From Lapidilactobacillus luobeiensis (GTDB lineage Bacteria > Bacillota > Bacilli > Lactobacillales > Lactobacillaceae), in contig NZ_BROC01000007.1 of the NCBI RefSeq assembly GCF_024345205.1, positions 23,523 through 87,522 on the forward strand: 64,000 bases of DNA. Direction: 5' to 3'. The notes below the pieces were generated by a model. That model had not been told where the DNA came from. It ran no database searches and saw only the letters and a program-made list of their open reading frames with translations. Numbering within the stretch: position 1 is the first letter of the stretch; every line of letters begins with the position of its first letter. Shown here one piece after another: positions 47,871 through 57,389 of this stretch. Position numbers and translations under genes: made by a program.

Positions 47871-48455
47871 TTATCCGACGATCAATAAAGCGACTCCAAA
47901 AGAGACCAACATGACCAAACTCCCTGCGCAAAGATCGTGGGGACGGTGACGTTGTAATTTCAGCGAAGCCCAGAAACTAAGGATCCCCGCCAGCAAAAAT
48001 ACCACTGCGGGTTTGAGCAAACTAAAGTAACTCAAAAACACGATCGGCGAGATCACGCTACAAGCATGACCACTGGCGCGGATCTTGACCAAGCGATTGA
48101 CCAAGGTCAAGATAACCACGGACAACGCATAAGTCAAATAGATCAGCAACAATTTTCGCGGTACTTGCGCGAAGATGCCATTCAGCAAGGCGCCGCCGTA
48201 ACCGATCAGCGAGCAAATAAAAGCCAAACGCCGTTGCGCCGGTCGGCCACCCTGACGCCACCGTGGTAGCAATCGTTGTAAGGGATAGGCCAGAATGGGT
48301 AAGACTCCCAGCCAAAGCAACGCCAGCCAAAAATTCAAGCTGGACCCAAAGATCGCGGGCTGACCAAACCAGAGAATGGTCAATAACGCCAGCACCAATA
48401 TTGGCGGTACTGTCACTACCCGAATGATCTTCGCGATTTTCTCAGTGCTAGTCAT
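47871..48455 (-). CDS. PAP2-like membrane phosphatase homologue, motifs partly degenerate
   Basis: A 194-residue protein with about six transmembrane helices. RASGHACSVISPIVFLSYF looks like the central PSGH block and LQRHRPHDLCAGSLVML like the last (H..D) motif of type 2 phosphatidic acid phosphatases. The first Lys-Arg-Pro motif is not recognisable, so activity is uncertain. It starts inside the end of degV (8-bp overlap) and is probably coupled to it. Confidence 0.65.
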   Translation of the reverse strand: MTSTEKIAKIIRVVTVPPILVLALLTILWFGQPAIFGSSLNFWLALLWLGVLPILAYPLQRLLPRWRQGGRPAQRRLAFICSLIGYGGALLNGIFAQVPRKLLLIYLTYALSVVILTLVNRLVKIRASGHACSVISPIVFLSYFSLLKPAVVFLLAGILSFWASLKLQRHRPHDLCAGSLVMLVSFGVALLIVG

Positions 48456-49338
48456 TCCGTTGATCGCCCCAGAAGAATAAAGCCACGGTGCCAGGACCGG
48501 TATGACTACCGATCGTCGTCCCAACATAATTGATCTCCACGTGCCCCTTCAGCTTAGGGAAGCGCGCTTCTACCAAGTCCGCGACCTTTTGCGCATCTTC
48601 TAAACAATCCGCCTGCGAGATATAACATTTATCCGCGTAAGCCAAGCCATCATCAGCATGTTCTTCCATGCGCTTAACGATCTCTTGGATGACCCGCTTT
48701 TTGCCACGGATCTTGCTACGAGGAATCAAATGGCCGACCTTATCCATGTTCAATAATGGGCAGATTCCCAATAAGCCACCAACAAAACCGCTCGTTTTTG
48801 AGATCCGACCACCCTTAACATAAAAAGACAAGTCAGTTGAAAAGAACCAGTGATGTAGTTCCAATTTGTGTGCTTCGACCCACTCGTGCAACTCGTCGAT
48901 ACCCATACCGCCGGCGCGTAACTCCGCCAATTTGTCCATAAGCAAGCCGTAGCCAGAAGACGCGCCCAACGAATCCACGATATAGATCTTGCGCTCAGGA
49001 TATTTCTCCGCCAGAATATTTTTCGCCAAATTCGCCGAATTGATCACGCCTGACAGACCTGATGATAACGTCACATGCAAAATATCTTTGCCCGCTTGCA
49101 AGAACTTTTCAAAATAGGCGGTAAATTCCTCCACGTTGACCTGAGACGTTTTCGTCTCCGCACCATTGGCCATCGCTTGATAGAACTTATGGAACGGCAT
49201 TGATTTGCCCAGATCATCGGGATAAGATTTGCCATCCAGCTCAAAATGGAACGGAATATACGCGATACCCGCTTGGCGAAAATGGTCTTCAGTCAGATCA
49301 GCAGTCGAACAACAACTGATCACATAGTCATTTGTCAT
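48448..49338 (-). CDS. DegV family fatty-acid-binding protein
   Basis: A 296-residue FakB/DegV-type protein that binds fatty acids and presents them to the FakA kinase. The N-terminal YVISCCSTADLT, the central THVTLSSGLSG-like block (DILHVTLSSGLSGVINSA) with the lipid-headgroup Ser/Thr, and IVDSLGASSGYGLLMDKL are visible, with the C-terminal GTTIGSHTGPGTVALFFWG. It is followed by the PAP2-like gene, which may link it to lipid metabolism. Confidence 0.9.
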   Translation of the reverse strand: MTNDYVISCCSTADLTEDHFRQAGIAYIPFHFELDGKSYPDDLGKSMPFHKFYQAMANGAETKTSQVNVEEFTAYFEKFLQAGKDILHVTLSSGLSGVINSANLAKNILAEKYPERKIYIVDSLGASSGYGLLMDKLAELRAGGMGIDELHEWVEAHKLELHHWFFSTDLSFYVKGGRISKTSGFVGGLLGICPLLNMDKVGHLIPRSKIRGKKRVIQEIVKRMEEHADDGLAYADKCYISQADCLEDAQKVADLVEARFPKLKGHVEINYVGTTIGSHTGPGTVALFFWGDQRND

Positions 49339-49861
49339 TTATAAAACCTCCAAAGAAAGATTAAGTACAAGAACACAAGCACGATCAAGCGCAGAAAAGA
49401 ATCGATCCAGCAAGATCAGCCCCACGCTCGGCCCCAAAATTACTTTTTCAAACAGTTCCAATCAAAAAAATCACTTAATCTAATGTCTCAAATTGTAGCA
49501 TGCAAAGCCAATTGATTCAATTACTAGCTGCTAATCATAACCGATTGAATTAGGCAAATCAACTTAATTCTTCCAAATAGAAATGATCCATGTTAGTTTC
49601 AAATTTTAGAAGATTTTTTCTTTCATCTTGCTGCAATAGCCCACTTACATTATCCTTTAATAGTCCTTAACTTCTAGATCAACAATTATTGATCGCCAAT
49701 CAGCTTGCTAACCTAGTTTCTGTTCTTTTCGCACCCATTTGGTCTTAACTTGGGGTCAAAAACTTTAAAAACTATCTGCCTTGCCGCAATTTTCTTAAAT
49801 CAGTCTATGGCGATAAAAACGAATTACGCATAACAACTCGCCTGATTTCTCAGGTACACAA
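49339..49861. other. AT-rich intergenic stretch without a gene
   Basis: About 520 bp between the start of degV and the hairpin at the end of the toxin operon. No open frame with ribosome site, no repeat unit. Part of it should carry the degV promoter, but I see no clear -35/-10 pair. Confidence 0.5.
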
Positions 49862-49890
49862 AGACCCTGCCATGATCTCTGGCAGGGTCT
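49862..49890. terminator. Hairpin at the end of the toxin-immunity operon
   Basis: AGACCCTGCCA and TGGCAGGGTCT form a perfect 11-bp stem with a 7-nt loop, 50-80 bp past the immunity gene stop. The T tract is short (TTTGTGT on the minus strand). Confidence 0.65.
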
Positions 49891-49939
49891 ACGACTAATA
49901 TAAATCAACACTGATGCTCAAAACATTCAATTGCTACAA

Positions 49940-50383
49940 TTATAAGAATAGGTCCTGACTACCCACACGAATATTAGGCAGTAGTTGCACAGCAATGCCA
50001 TTCTCTGGGTCCCAGTCACATTCAAGCAGAAACAATAAGGTCCCGTCCTGTGTAAAAAGTAATGTTGTCGGTTCAACCAAATTTCGCAAATCAGACATCG
50101 TCTTAACTCGCCGAGCACTTGGCCAATTATTAACCAGATCAGCGATGTTTTCGTTAACATAATCCTTCAGCGAGTCACCTGCCGCTTCTAACAATTCGGC
50201 ACTCTCTGACTGGAATTTTGTATAGCTTGCTCGCTGTTTGTCTGTGATCGGCTTTTTCGAATAGGCCTTTGCACCGATCTCAATCGTTTTTTTCTTGCCT
50301 AGGAAAACAATTGTTGCTTCCTTTCTCCAGCGATGCCGATAGGTCATCTTCCCAAAAACAGGATCTTGACATTCTAATGCCAT
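49940..50383 (-). CDS. Probable immunity protein for the HNH nuclease toxin
   Basis: A 147-residue soluble protein, last gene of the operon and 3 bp after the toxin stop codon. It begins LECQDPVFGKMTYRHRWRKE and ends with LFLLECDWDPENGIAVQLLPN; the 'CDWDPENGIAV' ending resembles the DUF6985/DUF2004-type proteins that accompany nuclease toxins as immunity factors. The family match is from memory, and position is the main argument. It would act in the cytosol of the producer by binding the toxin. ATG 50383 follows GAGAAGGTG. Confidence 0.65.
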   Translation of the reverse strand: MALECQDPVFGKMTYRHRWRKEATIVFLGKKKTIEIGAKAYSKKPITDKQRASYTKFQSESAELLEAAGDSLKDYVNENIADLVNNWPSARRVKTMSDLRNLVEPTTLLFTQDGTLLFLLECDWDPENGIAVQLLPNIRVGSQDLFL

Positions 50384-50386
50384 CAA

Positions 50387-51118
50387 CTACACCTTCTCAC
50401 TATTATTCGCTTGATTATGTTTATAGGCACTGATGCCACCACTATGAGGGATGTTCCCATGAACAACTGTGGGAACTTTTTGCATTGTCTGACAATCGCG
50501 ACATTCATGCCAGGTATACTTATTTTCATGACGCCATTTTTGAACCTCTTCCGGCGTACAGCCCCGTTCCTTAGCAAGCTTTTCATCAGCCTGATCGAAA
50601 TTATCAGCACGGTCGCCTGTATAATCATCGATTTTGACTTCTCCCTTGCTTATTTCGGAGAAGTCAGGCTCGCCATCCTTAAAATTTATTTTATCAATAC
50701 CGTGTTGGTTCAAGATTTTTTTCCAAGTTAAGCGCTCTGGATTAGTACCATTTTTATCACTAGGAATTTTCTCCAGATCTGGTTTCCAACCTGAATTTCC
50801 TCGCTCACCTTCCCAGAAACCATCCGATTTTGGTAGTCGCCCGAGTGATTCAGTATTAGTTTCTGGTAATTCAGCATTGGTCTTTAGTGATTCAATATTA
50901 GCATTACTATTACCAATGTCCGACTTATTCTTACCGATATCTGCTTTTGAAAGATCTTGCTCAACAAGGTGTTCAGCGTTATTTTCTAATTTATTTCCTA
51001 ACTTCGTCGAGGTCCCCTCACCTTTTTCTTTTAGAACATTGAATTCAGGCCTCAACGCATTACCTTTTGATTTTTCCACGGACTCTGTCATCAACGCTTT
51101 GCCGAATAAATGATCCAT
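50387..51118 (-). CDS. HNH/Endonuclease VII-fold nuclease toxin (WHH-like)
   Basis: A 243-residue protein. The first 95 residues are hydrophilic and Asn/Glu/Lys-rich with imperfect repeats (KADIGKNKSDIGNSNANIES). Residues about 100-230 form a nuclease domain: FWEGERGNSGWKPD, WKKILNQHGIDKINFKDGEPDF, ADEKLAKERG, and the metal/catalytic motif YTWHECRDCQTMQKVP with His204, His220 and His225 (PHSGG), as in the WHH/LHH class of HNH polymorphic toxins. No signal peptide or LXG domain is seen. GGAGGG lies 7 nt before ATG 51118. A longer frame beginning at 51154 overlaps the ATPase gene and is less likely. Confidence 0.85.
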   Translation of the reverse strand: MDHLFGKALMTESVEKSKGNALRPEFNVLKEKGEGTSTKLGNKLENNAEHLVEQDLSKADIGKNKSDIGNSNANIESLKTNAELPETNTESLGRLPKSDGFWEGERGNSGWKPDLEKIPSDKNGTNPERLTWKKILNQHGIDKINFKDGEPDFSEISKGEVKIDDYTGDRADNFDQADEKLAKERGCTPEEVQKWRHENKYTWHECRDCQTMQKVPTVVHGNIPHSGGISAYKHNQANNSEKV

Positions 51119-51120
51119 CC

Positions 51121-54100
51121 TTATACCCTCCAAATATCGTTGAGAGCTTGCCATAGCTGATCGGCTTGCATACGATCACAATAATTCCAAAGTAAACACC
51201 GTGAAACTTGGACCAATGAAGCGCCGTTAAAACCGGTTTGATCGCTCACAATGTCATTCACACCAATAACGATCTGACTCGTATCCATTTCTGTAGCCAC
51301 CATCTGATCGATCGCATTGCCCAGATTCAATAATTCTGCGAGTAAGCCACCCTTTTTTGAGCGAGCCTGCTCATCTTGGCGCCAAATCTCCAATTCTCTA
51401 TCGTGATGATATTCATCCAAAAGATGGAAATATCTTACTTTAGTACTTGCAGAACAATTAGCCTGCTCGATCGAATCCCTTACTTTCTGCTCGATTGTCG
51501 TTGGTTCAGAGTCTTTATGCGGCAGTTCAGGTAAAATAAACTCGATCAAGGTCCGGTTATTTTCTTTATTATGCGCAATAACTTCATTTTTTTCAGAAAC
51601 TTCATAGGCCGCATCTTTCCCATCAAAACGATCGACTTTGCAGAGAACAGGCTCTAACCAATCATTTTGATAAATTGCCGCAACACCCTTCGGTAATCGT
51701 GCCAGTTCATCTAATTGTTCATCTTTCATTGACGTTGATTTACCGGCGATGCGGCGATCAACTTCATCGGGTAATCGCATCACTATTTTCGTATTGGTAT
51801 TTCTAATTGCTGATTTATCAACCGCGCTTGGTGATTGATCGGCAATAATGAAGCCTTCACCATAGGTCCTCATCTCAGCGATTGCGTTCGAGATCATTTC
51901 AACTGATTTTCCAGCCAAATCACCACCATCAGCCGTACTCGCTTTAGTCTGCGCTGGTAAGATGTTATGCGCCTCTTCAAGTACAGTGACATGACGCAGG
52001 GATTGGTTAGCGCCCTTAATATCAACAGAGCGATATTCGGAAAGTCGCATAACCAAGATTCCCATCAGTAATGATTTCGTCTCTTGGGAACCTACGCGAC
52101 TTAAATCAACAATAACATTAGTATCAAATAGCACGCTATTATCAATCTCACAGGTAGAAAAAATCTCACCGTTTAACCCGTTTGTCAACGATTCTACTCG
52201 TGTGATCAATGACCCGGCATAGTTTGACTTGACTTCATCAGAGAAGCTAGATTCTCGAATCACAATATCTAATTTCTTTAATAGATCCTGAAATGTTGGG
52301 AAAAGCTTCTGCGAATACCGATTTCTGGAGGTGCTGAGATCCCAGCCACAATCACGATAGGCCAGTAACACCGCTTTTTTCAGAACTGCCGGCATTGCTG
52401 CATACATCGGCCAACAAACATTAAAAATTTCTATCAGACGATCCACATGTTCCAAAACGTGGATACCCTCTGTGAAAATAAACGGATTGATCCTAAGTAA
52501 TTCTGTATAGCTACTATTAGTCCCGAAGACTTTCACATCTGTCTCTTGACCAAAAATACGTTTATATTCACCTTTCGCTGGTTCAATAACCATAAAACTG
52601 ATTGGCCGTTGATTTTCACGCAGCTCATTCAATACACGCAGCTCATTCAATATCTGATAGATCGTATTCGACTTACCACTACCAGTCGCCCCAACAACAA
52701 AAGTATGCATCGCCAAACTTTCCAGATCCAGTTGAACACTTGCATGCTCGATCGCGCGACCCATATCGAACACTTGACCCAGTTTGATCGATTCATCTTG
52801 CTGACTATTATCATATTTAACGACTTCCTTGCCAAAGTCGGTATGTTCAACTACAGGGAACCCACGAACGGAATGCCGTGGTAGTCCCATATGGATCGCC
52901 AATTCATTACTACTCACAAAATTAGTCGGACGGACATCGATCGTATATTTATCAGTTCGATATTCCAGAATCGGATGAACAAAACTAGTAACATAATCAG
53001 CAATCAACTCATTACTAGAACGTTTACTTTTTGTTTCGTCCGGCTGTCTATTCCAGGTATTTATTGCCGAAGTCTCAATACCTGAGCTCTCACCACTCAT
53101 TAGCGCTTTGTAGGTGGAGGCAGCAACTGCAGAAACTGAAGTATCATCGCTTAGAAAATAAGCAGCCGTTTCCCACATTCCGATGCTTTCACAATCCTCC
53201 AAACGAATCAGCTGTTTGTCGATCCTGCGCAATACATCAGAAATAAATTTATTCTTTACTGTTAATTGAATCGTCTGATTATTGCCTATCGTTGAACCCT
53301 TAGTTTGAGCAGTACTATGTGAGGCCCCATTCATTTGAGTCTTACTAGATCCCTTTGTATTGGATTCGCTTTGACTCGTGGACTGACTCCCTGAGGTTTT
53401 GGTCACGGTGCCGTTCGTTAACGTTGTAATGGCCGGCGCTACTGCCGCGGCACCTATCGCCAATCCCAATCCCCCAGTCATTGCAGCAAGAGCCGCTCCT
53501 ACAACACCTAATGCACCCACTGTAATCGCCCCAGCTTTGCTTGCTTTGGTTGTGGTGGTGGTTGATTTTACTGGCTCATTCTTCGTCTTCGTTTGACTAC
53601 TAGTCATCGAATCAGAGGTCATGTCCGAGGTGCTCTCATTCGTTCCGGAAGTCTCAGTATCACTAAGATTATTCGAGCTGTTTGTGCCATAACTAACCGT
53701 ATTATTTGCTAAAGGCGATAACTGTGAATAAACCGATTCATAGCCTTTACGAATTTCATTTAATTGATTTTGCTTAGTTGGATCTGCGATGATCACAGCC
53801 GTATAGCGATTTCCCTGCATCGCCAGTGCAAACTTTTCTAGACCTTGAAGATATTCCTCATTTTTCAGGAGTTCTTTATTTTTATTATTAGCAACACATG
53901 AAACTACTGAAATAGACTCACTATTCATGGAATACAGCAAGTTATTGATGCGATTACTTCTCAAATTACTGATTCGTGTTCCCGGGAACTGTCCCTTCAT
54001 TGCATTCGTTAAAGTCACATATGAAGTCTGCGTACTTTTTGTATCATCTAGCGAACGAATCCCAAAATAGAAATCCGTTTTACTACCATCACTATCGATT

Positions 54101-54429
54101 ATCGTTACTACCGCACTATTGGTTGCTGAGACCGCGTTAAAGACACTGGCAAACTTATAAGCAACCGATTCATGCAACGGATAAACCATCTGCTCGATTT
54201 TGAACAGTCGTATTTTATCCAGTCGATTATTGATCATGTCTTGATCAATTGGGATCACTTTGAAATTGGCGTCTGCATCATCTAGTTTAGATAGATAATT
54301 CTTTAAGACAATATCATCGATCAGCTTTGTCGCCGACTCAGAATCATCACTTAATCGCTGCTGACTGGGAACCCTGATCATCTCATGATTTGATCCTTGC
54401 TTTGAAGAATTTCTGGTTTCGGTCTTCAT
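51121..54429 (-). CDS. HerA/DUF87-type ATPase with internal hydrophobic segment
   Basis: A 1102-residue protein. Residues 1-245 are an unassigned alpha/beta region with an IIADPTKQNQLNEIRKGY motif. Residues 246-390 are Ser/Thr/Asn-rich and flank a Gly/Ala-rich hydrophobic segment (297-338; AGAITVGALGVVGAALAAM) that could cross the membrane once or twice. The ATPase domain follows: Walker A VVGATGSGKSN (578-588), IEPAKGEYKRIFG, Walker B VTVLEEAHNIL (814-824) and the HerA-like ADQSPSAVDKSAIRNTNTKI. No NurA nuclease is encoded nearby. It overlaps the dynamin operon and ends 2 bp before the toxin start, so it may load or translocate the toxin or DNA (inference). Confidence 0.85.
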   Translation of the reverse strand: MKTETRNSSKQGSNHEMIRVPSQQRLSDDSESATKLIDDIVLKNYLSKLDDADANFKVIPIDQDMINNRLDKIRLFKIEQMVYPLHESVAYKFASVFNAVSATNSAVVTIIDSDGSKTDFYFGIRSLDDTKSTQTSYVTLTNAMKGQFPGTRISNLRSNRINNLLYSMNSESISVVSCVANNKNKELLKNEEYLQGLEKFALAMQGNRYTAVIIADPTKQNQLNEIRKGYESVYSQLSPLANNTVSYGTNSSNNLSDTETSGTNESTSDMTSDSMTSSQTKTKNEPVKSTTTTTKASKAGAITVGALGVVGAALAAMTGGLGLAIGAAAVAPAITTLTNGTVTKTSGSQSTSQSESNTKGSSKTQMNGASHSTAQTKGSTIGNNQTIQLTVKNKFISDVLRRIDKQLIRLEDCESIGMWETAAYFLSDDTSVSAVAASTYKALMSGESSGIETSAINTWNRQPDETKSKRSSNELIADYVTSFVHPILEYRTDKYTIDVRPTNFVSSNELAIHMGLPRHSVRGFPVVEHTDFGKEVVKYDNSQQDESIKLGQVFDMGRAIEHASVQLDLESLAMHTFVVGATGSGKSNTIYQILNELRVLNELRENQRPISFMVIEPAKGEYKRIFGQETDVKVFGTNSSYTELLRINPFIFTEGIHVLEHVDRLIEIFNVCWPMYAAMPAVLKKAVLLAYRDCGWDLSTSRNRYSQKLFPTFQDLLKKLDIVIRESSFSDEVKSNYAGSLITRVESLTNGLNGEIFSTCEIDNSVLFDTNVIVDLSRVGSQETKSLLMGILVMRLSEYRSVDIKGANQSLRHVTVLEEAHNILPAQTKASTADGGDLAGKSVEMISNAIAEMRTYGEGFIIADQSPSAVDKSAIRNTNTKIVMRLPDEVDRRIAGKSTSMKDEQLDELARLPKGVAAIYQNDWLEPVLCKVDRFDGKDAAYEVSEKNEVIAHNKENNRTLIEFILPELPHKDSEPTTIEQKVRDSIEQANCSASTKVRYFHLLDEYHHDRELEIWRQDEQARSKKGGLLAELLNLGNAIDQMVATEMDTSQIVIGVNDIVSDQTGFNGASLVQVSRCLLWNYCDRMQADQLWQALNDIWRV

Positions 54430-54444
54430 GATCTGATCGACCTC

Positions 54445-55026
54445 CTAGTGATTACCAGCAATTATTGAAACCACGCCGACGCCAATCGCCGCAACGCCAA
54501 TAGTAGTTACGACGGGTTCAGCGATCGTTATCCCCACCGCGGTCACCACAACGCCGCCAGCTAAAAGGGTGGTTCCGCCGACCTTTGCTATTTTTTTTAC
54601 GTTGACCTCTTTCGAACTTGCTGGAACTTCTCGCCGACTGATAACCTTACGACCGGTCCTACTTTCTGGATTCGTTGGGTTCGTCTTTTTCTGAGCGCCT
54701 ATAGGTGTAGTCGCCGCTGGCGTGGCCACCCCTAAAACTTTTTGAATGATTTGTTTAACGTGATCGATTCGTTCCATCGCAAAATTGTCGAGCAATTCTA
54801 CCTTCTGCATATTCAGATAATCCTTGTCCCACTTGGTCACATCTTGCTCCAACGGTCCCTCATCAAAGGGCTCAAGTAAGTCCATCTTATCTTGGGCAAA
54901 TTGAAAAGCGACATCAAATTTTTGAAAACTCTTATCCATGATCATATAGTCGATCAGTGCGCTTTTAACTCTGTCCGTACTCCCTGCTGCAACTATCTGT
55001 TGAAAACTAGCCGAAATCGTTGTCAT
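54445..55026 (-). CDS. Small protein with C-terminal hydrophobic hairpin
   Basis: A 193-residue protein. The N-terminal 110 residues are helical and acidic (AFQFAQDKMDLLEPFDEGPLEQ). A short Lys/Pro-rich linker leads into a Gly/Val-rich hydrophobic stretch (GGTTLLAGGVVVTAVGITI, then TTIGVAAIGVGVVSIIAG) that could form a membrane hairpin. The composition resembles the hydrophobic segment of the neighbouring HerA-type ATPase. I recognise no family; it is probably a membrane subunit of the same complex. Confidence 0.7.
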   Translation of the reverse strand: MTTISASFQQIVAAGSTDRVKSALIDYMIMDKSFQKFDVAFQFAQDKMDLLEPFDEGPLEQDVTKWDKDYLNMQKVELLDNFAMERIDHVKQIIQKVLGVATPAATTPIGAQKKTNPTNPESRTGRKVISRREVPASSKEVNVKKIAKVGGTTLLAGGVVVTAVGITIAEPVVTTIGVAAIGVGVVSIIAGNH

Positions 55027-55037
55027 AATGATCCTCC

Positions 55038-57389
55038 TTAAACTTCCAAAATATTAGCTAATTGTCGGTTGATCTGATCCAGTAATTGCCGGTTCTTTTC
55101 AGCCTTTTTCTTGGCTTTATCAGCGGCGGCCTCATTTCGGGTACTTTCTGCCAATTCTTCCATGATTTTAGCAAGAGCTTGATCAACTTGGTCAAACTGT
55201 TCAGCAAAGAACGTCTTGATTCTTTCATTCTCCTGTTTAGCAAATTCCAGGACTTGATTCGAATCATCTTTAAGACCGATTCGAATCTGCCCGATGAGAT
55301 TTTCCGCCAATTTTGTACGGCTCACATAGCTGACTTCCTCTGATATTTCTTCATCATAACTAACTGTTACTTCATATTCAGGAACAAGCCAGCGCCAAGG
55401 AAAAATCCATCTGGCCCAACCTGTATGCCGCCTTTCTTCTTGACGAGTCTTGGTCTCCGTGTGGGTGTCGATCCGCGTATCCACTGACTGATCTATTATT
55501 TTGTCAAAATCACTTAAGTCCGCGAGTTTACTACTAACCAGCTTGGTCAAATCGAAATTCAATTCGCCAAAATCAACTTTTTCGCTAATACTCTTAAGAT
55601 GAGCGATATACTCTTTTAATAAACGCTGCGCCTGATCCTCAATGTCGCGTTTCAGTTGATCCCTAGCGGATTTGCGAAACTCAGTCTGAGCCCTTCCTGC
55701 CGTAATGTCAAACTTCTCGATTGCACTCTTAGCGGCCTCTTCACTAAGTTCCTCAGGACTATCATTAAAGAATTGGGTTAAGTCATTTTCAAATTTAGCT
55801 CGTGAGGTCCGTAAATTTCCCATCAACTTACTCGATAAATCAAGCTTCCTGATCTTCTCTTTGTAACTTTTATTCGCTTCTTTACTCCTTAGCTTCTCGT
55901 TTAAGCCTGTAATTTCCGCGTTGATTTTTTCTAGTTTCTCAGTATTGGAAGTGAGTTGTTTCTCGAGCTCAATTTTAGCATCGCTGTCTTCCAAGGTTTT
56001 CTCAAAAGTCTGGACGATGCTTGTTATTCTCGCCGGCCGGCTATACTTGGTCACATACATTTCGATCGTCCCCTCGATACCGAGGATGCCGCTATGAATA
56101 AGCCCTTGTTTCATTATATCTCTATTTTCTTCCGCTTCCGCCAACTGATTTGCTATTTTTTCTTTTACTTGTTTCGTCACCTGTTGATAATTCTCTAAAT
56201 AAAATTGCTTTCGACGTGCCATTTTTCTCGAAGTCAGTATAATGTCATCACGTAGGTCTTGTTCATCATCATCAAGCAAATCTTGATCATCATAATATGG
56301 CAAACTTTGATACTTTCTAATATCAAGCGCTAACCTAGCTGAAACCGGGAAAACATTAGGGTCATCTATCCCATGACCACGTAAATAACTTTGGGCTGAA
56401 ACAACCGCATCTTTAACACTATTGTCCTCATCGGACTGGGTGTAACCATCCATCTTATTGATCACAAACAGAAAGCGATCTTTTGACTGCTTCCCGCCAA
56501 CTTTCATCGCTTCTGAAATTCTACGGAGATACTCATCCTGTGAGGTATTATTGAGCGTAACACCATCCATCACAAAGAGTACCAACGTCTTCGAAGACTC
56601 CTCGAGTGCTCGATCAGCAATTTTGCGATGACTTTTATCTCCCGCATTGTCAGGTCCCGGTGTATCCGTTAAAACCAATGAAGAATCCGCATTTGTGACA
56701 AATGGAATATTACCAAAAATATCAATTTGGCTGACTGACTTATCGTCGTTGAGTTTCTTCAGTTTTTTGGCTAACTCTTCATTCGTTGTAGGTCGAATTT
56801 CTTCCTCACTGTTTTCTCGATACACAGTTGCTTCAAAATTATCTTGATCATTATCAATGATCCGCGTTATTTTTGCGGTACAAGCGCCCTGCTTTGATGG
56901 CATCAATTTCTTACCCAATAAAGCGTTGATCAAAGTCGATTTACCAGCGCTCATCGGCGCAACAACCGTAACATCAAACTTTTCACCTAATGCCTCATTG
57001 AATTTTTTCTCCAACTGGGGATTTTTCAGTTCATCAAACGGAAGCTGTTTGATTTCTTTAAATAATTTTTTTAATTCTTTCTCTTTTTCACCAAAAGCTT
57101 TAGCCTGATGATGGGTCAGATTGAATTTCCACTTGCCTTTGTTCGTCGTAACAGCATCATGCACCGCTACTTCTAAATCTTGGTAGTCCAATTCAGTACC
57201 GTAAAAATCCAGCTCAAAATCAAAATCATTATATTCGCCCACCAATAGCTCGGGGATTTGGTCGACCCACAGTTGAAAGCGCCGATTTAAAAAATTCTTC
57301 ATTTTACTATCAACGGCTAACTCATTCCCGTTTGATGAAATCGTTGTTTTAACTCGATAAGGGTTATGCGTTAATTTTACTTTATGCAT
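55038..57389 (-). CDS. Dynamin-like GTPase, larger partner
   Basis: A 783-residue dynamin superfamily GTPase. G1 is VVAPMSAGKSTLINALLG (about 143-160), G3 is LTDTPGPDN (DTPG 242-245) and G4 is INKMD (311-314). Long helical stalk regions with coiled-coil (LTSNTEKLEKINAEITGLNE) follow. A Trp-rich stretch GWARWIFPWRWLVPEY near residue 660 could insert into membrane. The 140-residue N-terminal region before the GTPase domain is unusual. ATG 57389 follows GAGGAGA and overlaps the smaller GTPase gene by 8 bp, so the pair is translationally coupled. Confidence 0.9.
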   Translation of the reverse strand: MHKVKLTHNPYRVKTTISSNGNELAVDSKMKNFLNRRFQLWVDQIPELLVGEYNDFDFELDFYGTELDYQDLEVAVHDAVTTNKGKWKFNLTHHQAKAFGEKEKELKKLFKEIKQLPFDELKNPQLEKKFNEALGEKFDVTVVAPMSAGKSTLINALLGKKLMPSKQGACTAKITRIIDNDQDNFEATVYRENSEEEIRPTTNEELAKKLKKLNDDKSVSQIDIFGNIPFVTNADSSLVLTDTPGPDNAGDKSHRKIADRALEESSKTLVLFVMDGVTLNNTSQDEYLRRISEAMKVGGKQSKDRFLFVINKMDGYTQSDEDNSVKDAVVSAQSYLRGHGIDDPNVFPVSARLALDIRKYQSLPYYDDQDLLDDDEQDLRDDIILTSRKMARRKQFYLENYQQVTKQVKEKIANQLAEAEENRDIMKQGLIHSGILGIEGTIEMYVTKYSRPARITSIVQTFEKTLEDSDAKIELEKQLTSNTEKLEKINAEITGLNEKLRSKEANKSYKEKIRKLDLSSKLMGNLRTSRAKFENDLTQFFNDSPEELSEEAAKSAIEKFDITAGRAQTEFRKSARDQLKRDIEDQAQRLLKEYIAHLKSISEKVDFGELNFDLTKLVSSKLADLSDFDKIIDQSVDTRIDTHTETKTRQEERRHTGWARWIFPWRWLVPEYEVTVSYDEEISEEVSYVSRTKLAENLIGQIRIGLKDDSNQVLEFAKQENERIKTFFAEQFDQVDQALAKIMEELAESTRNEAAADKAKKKAEKNRQLLDQINRQLANILEV

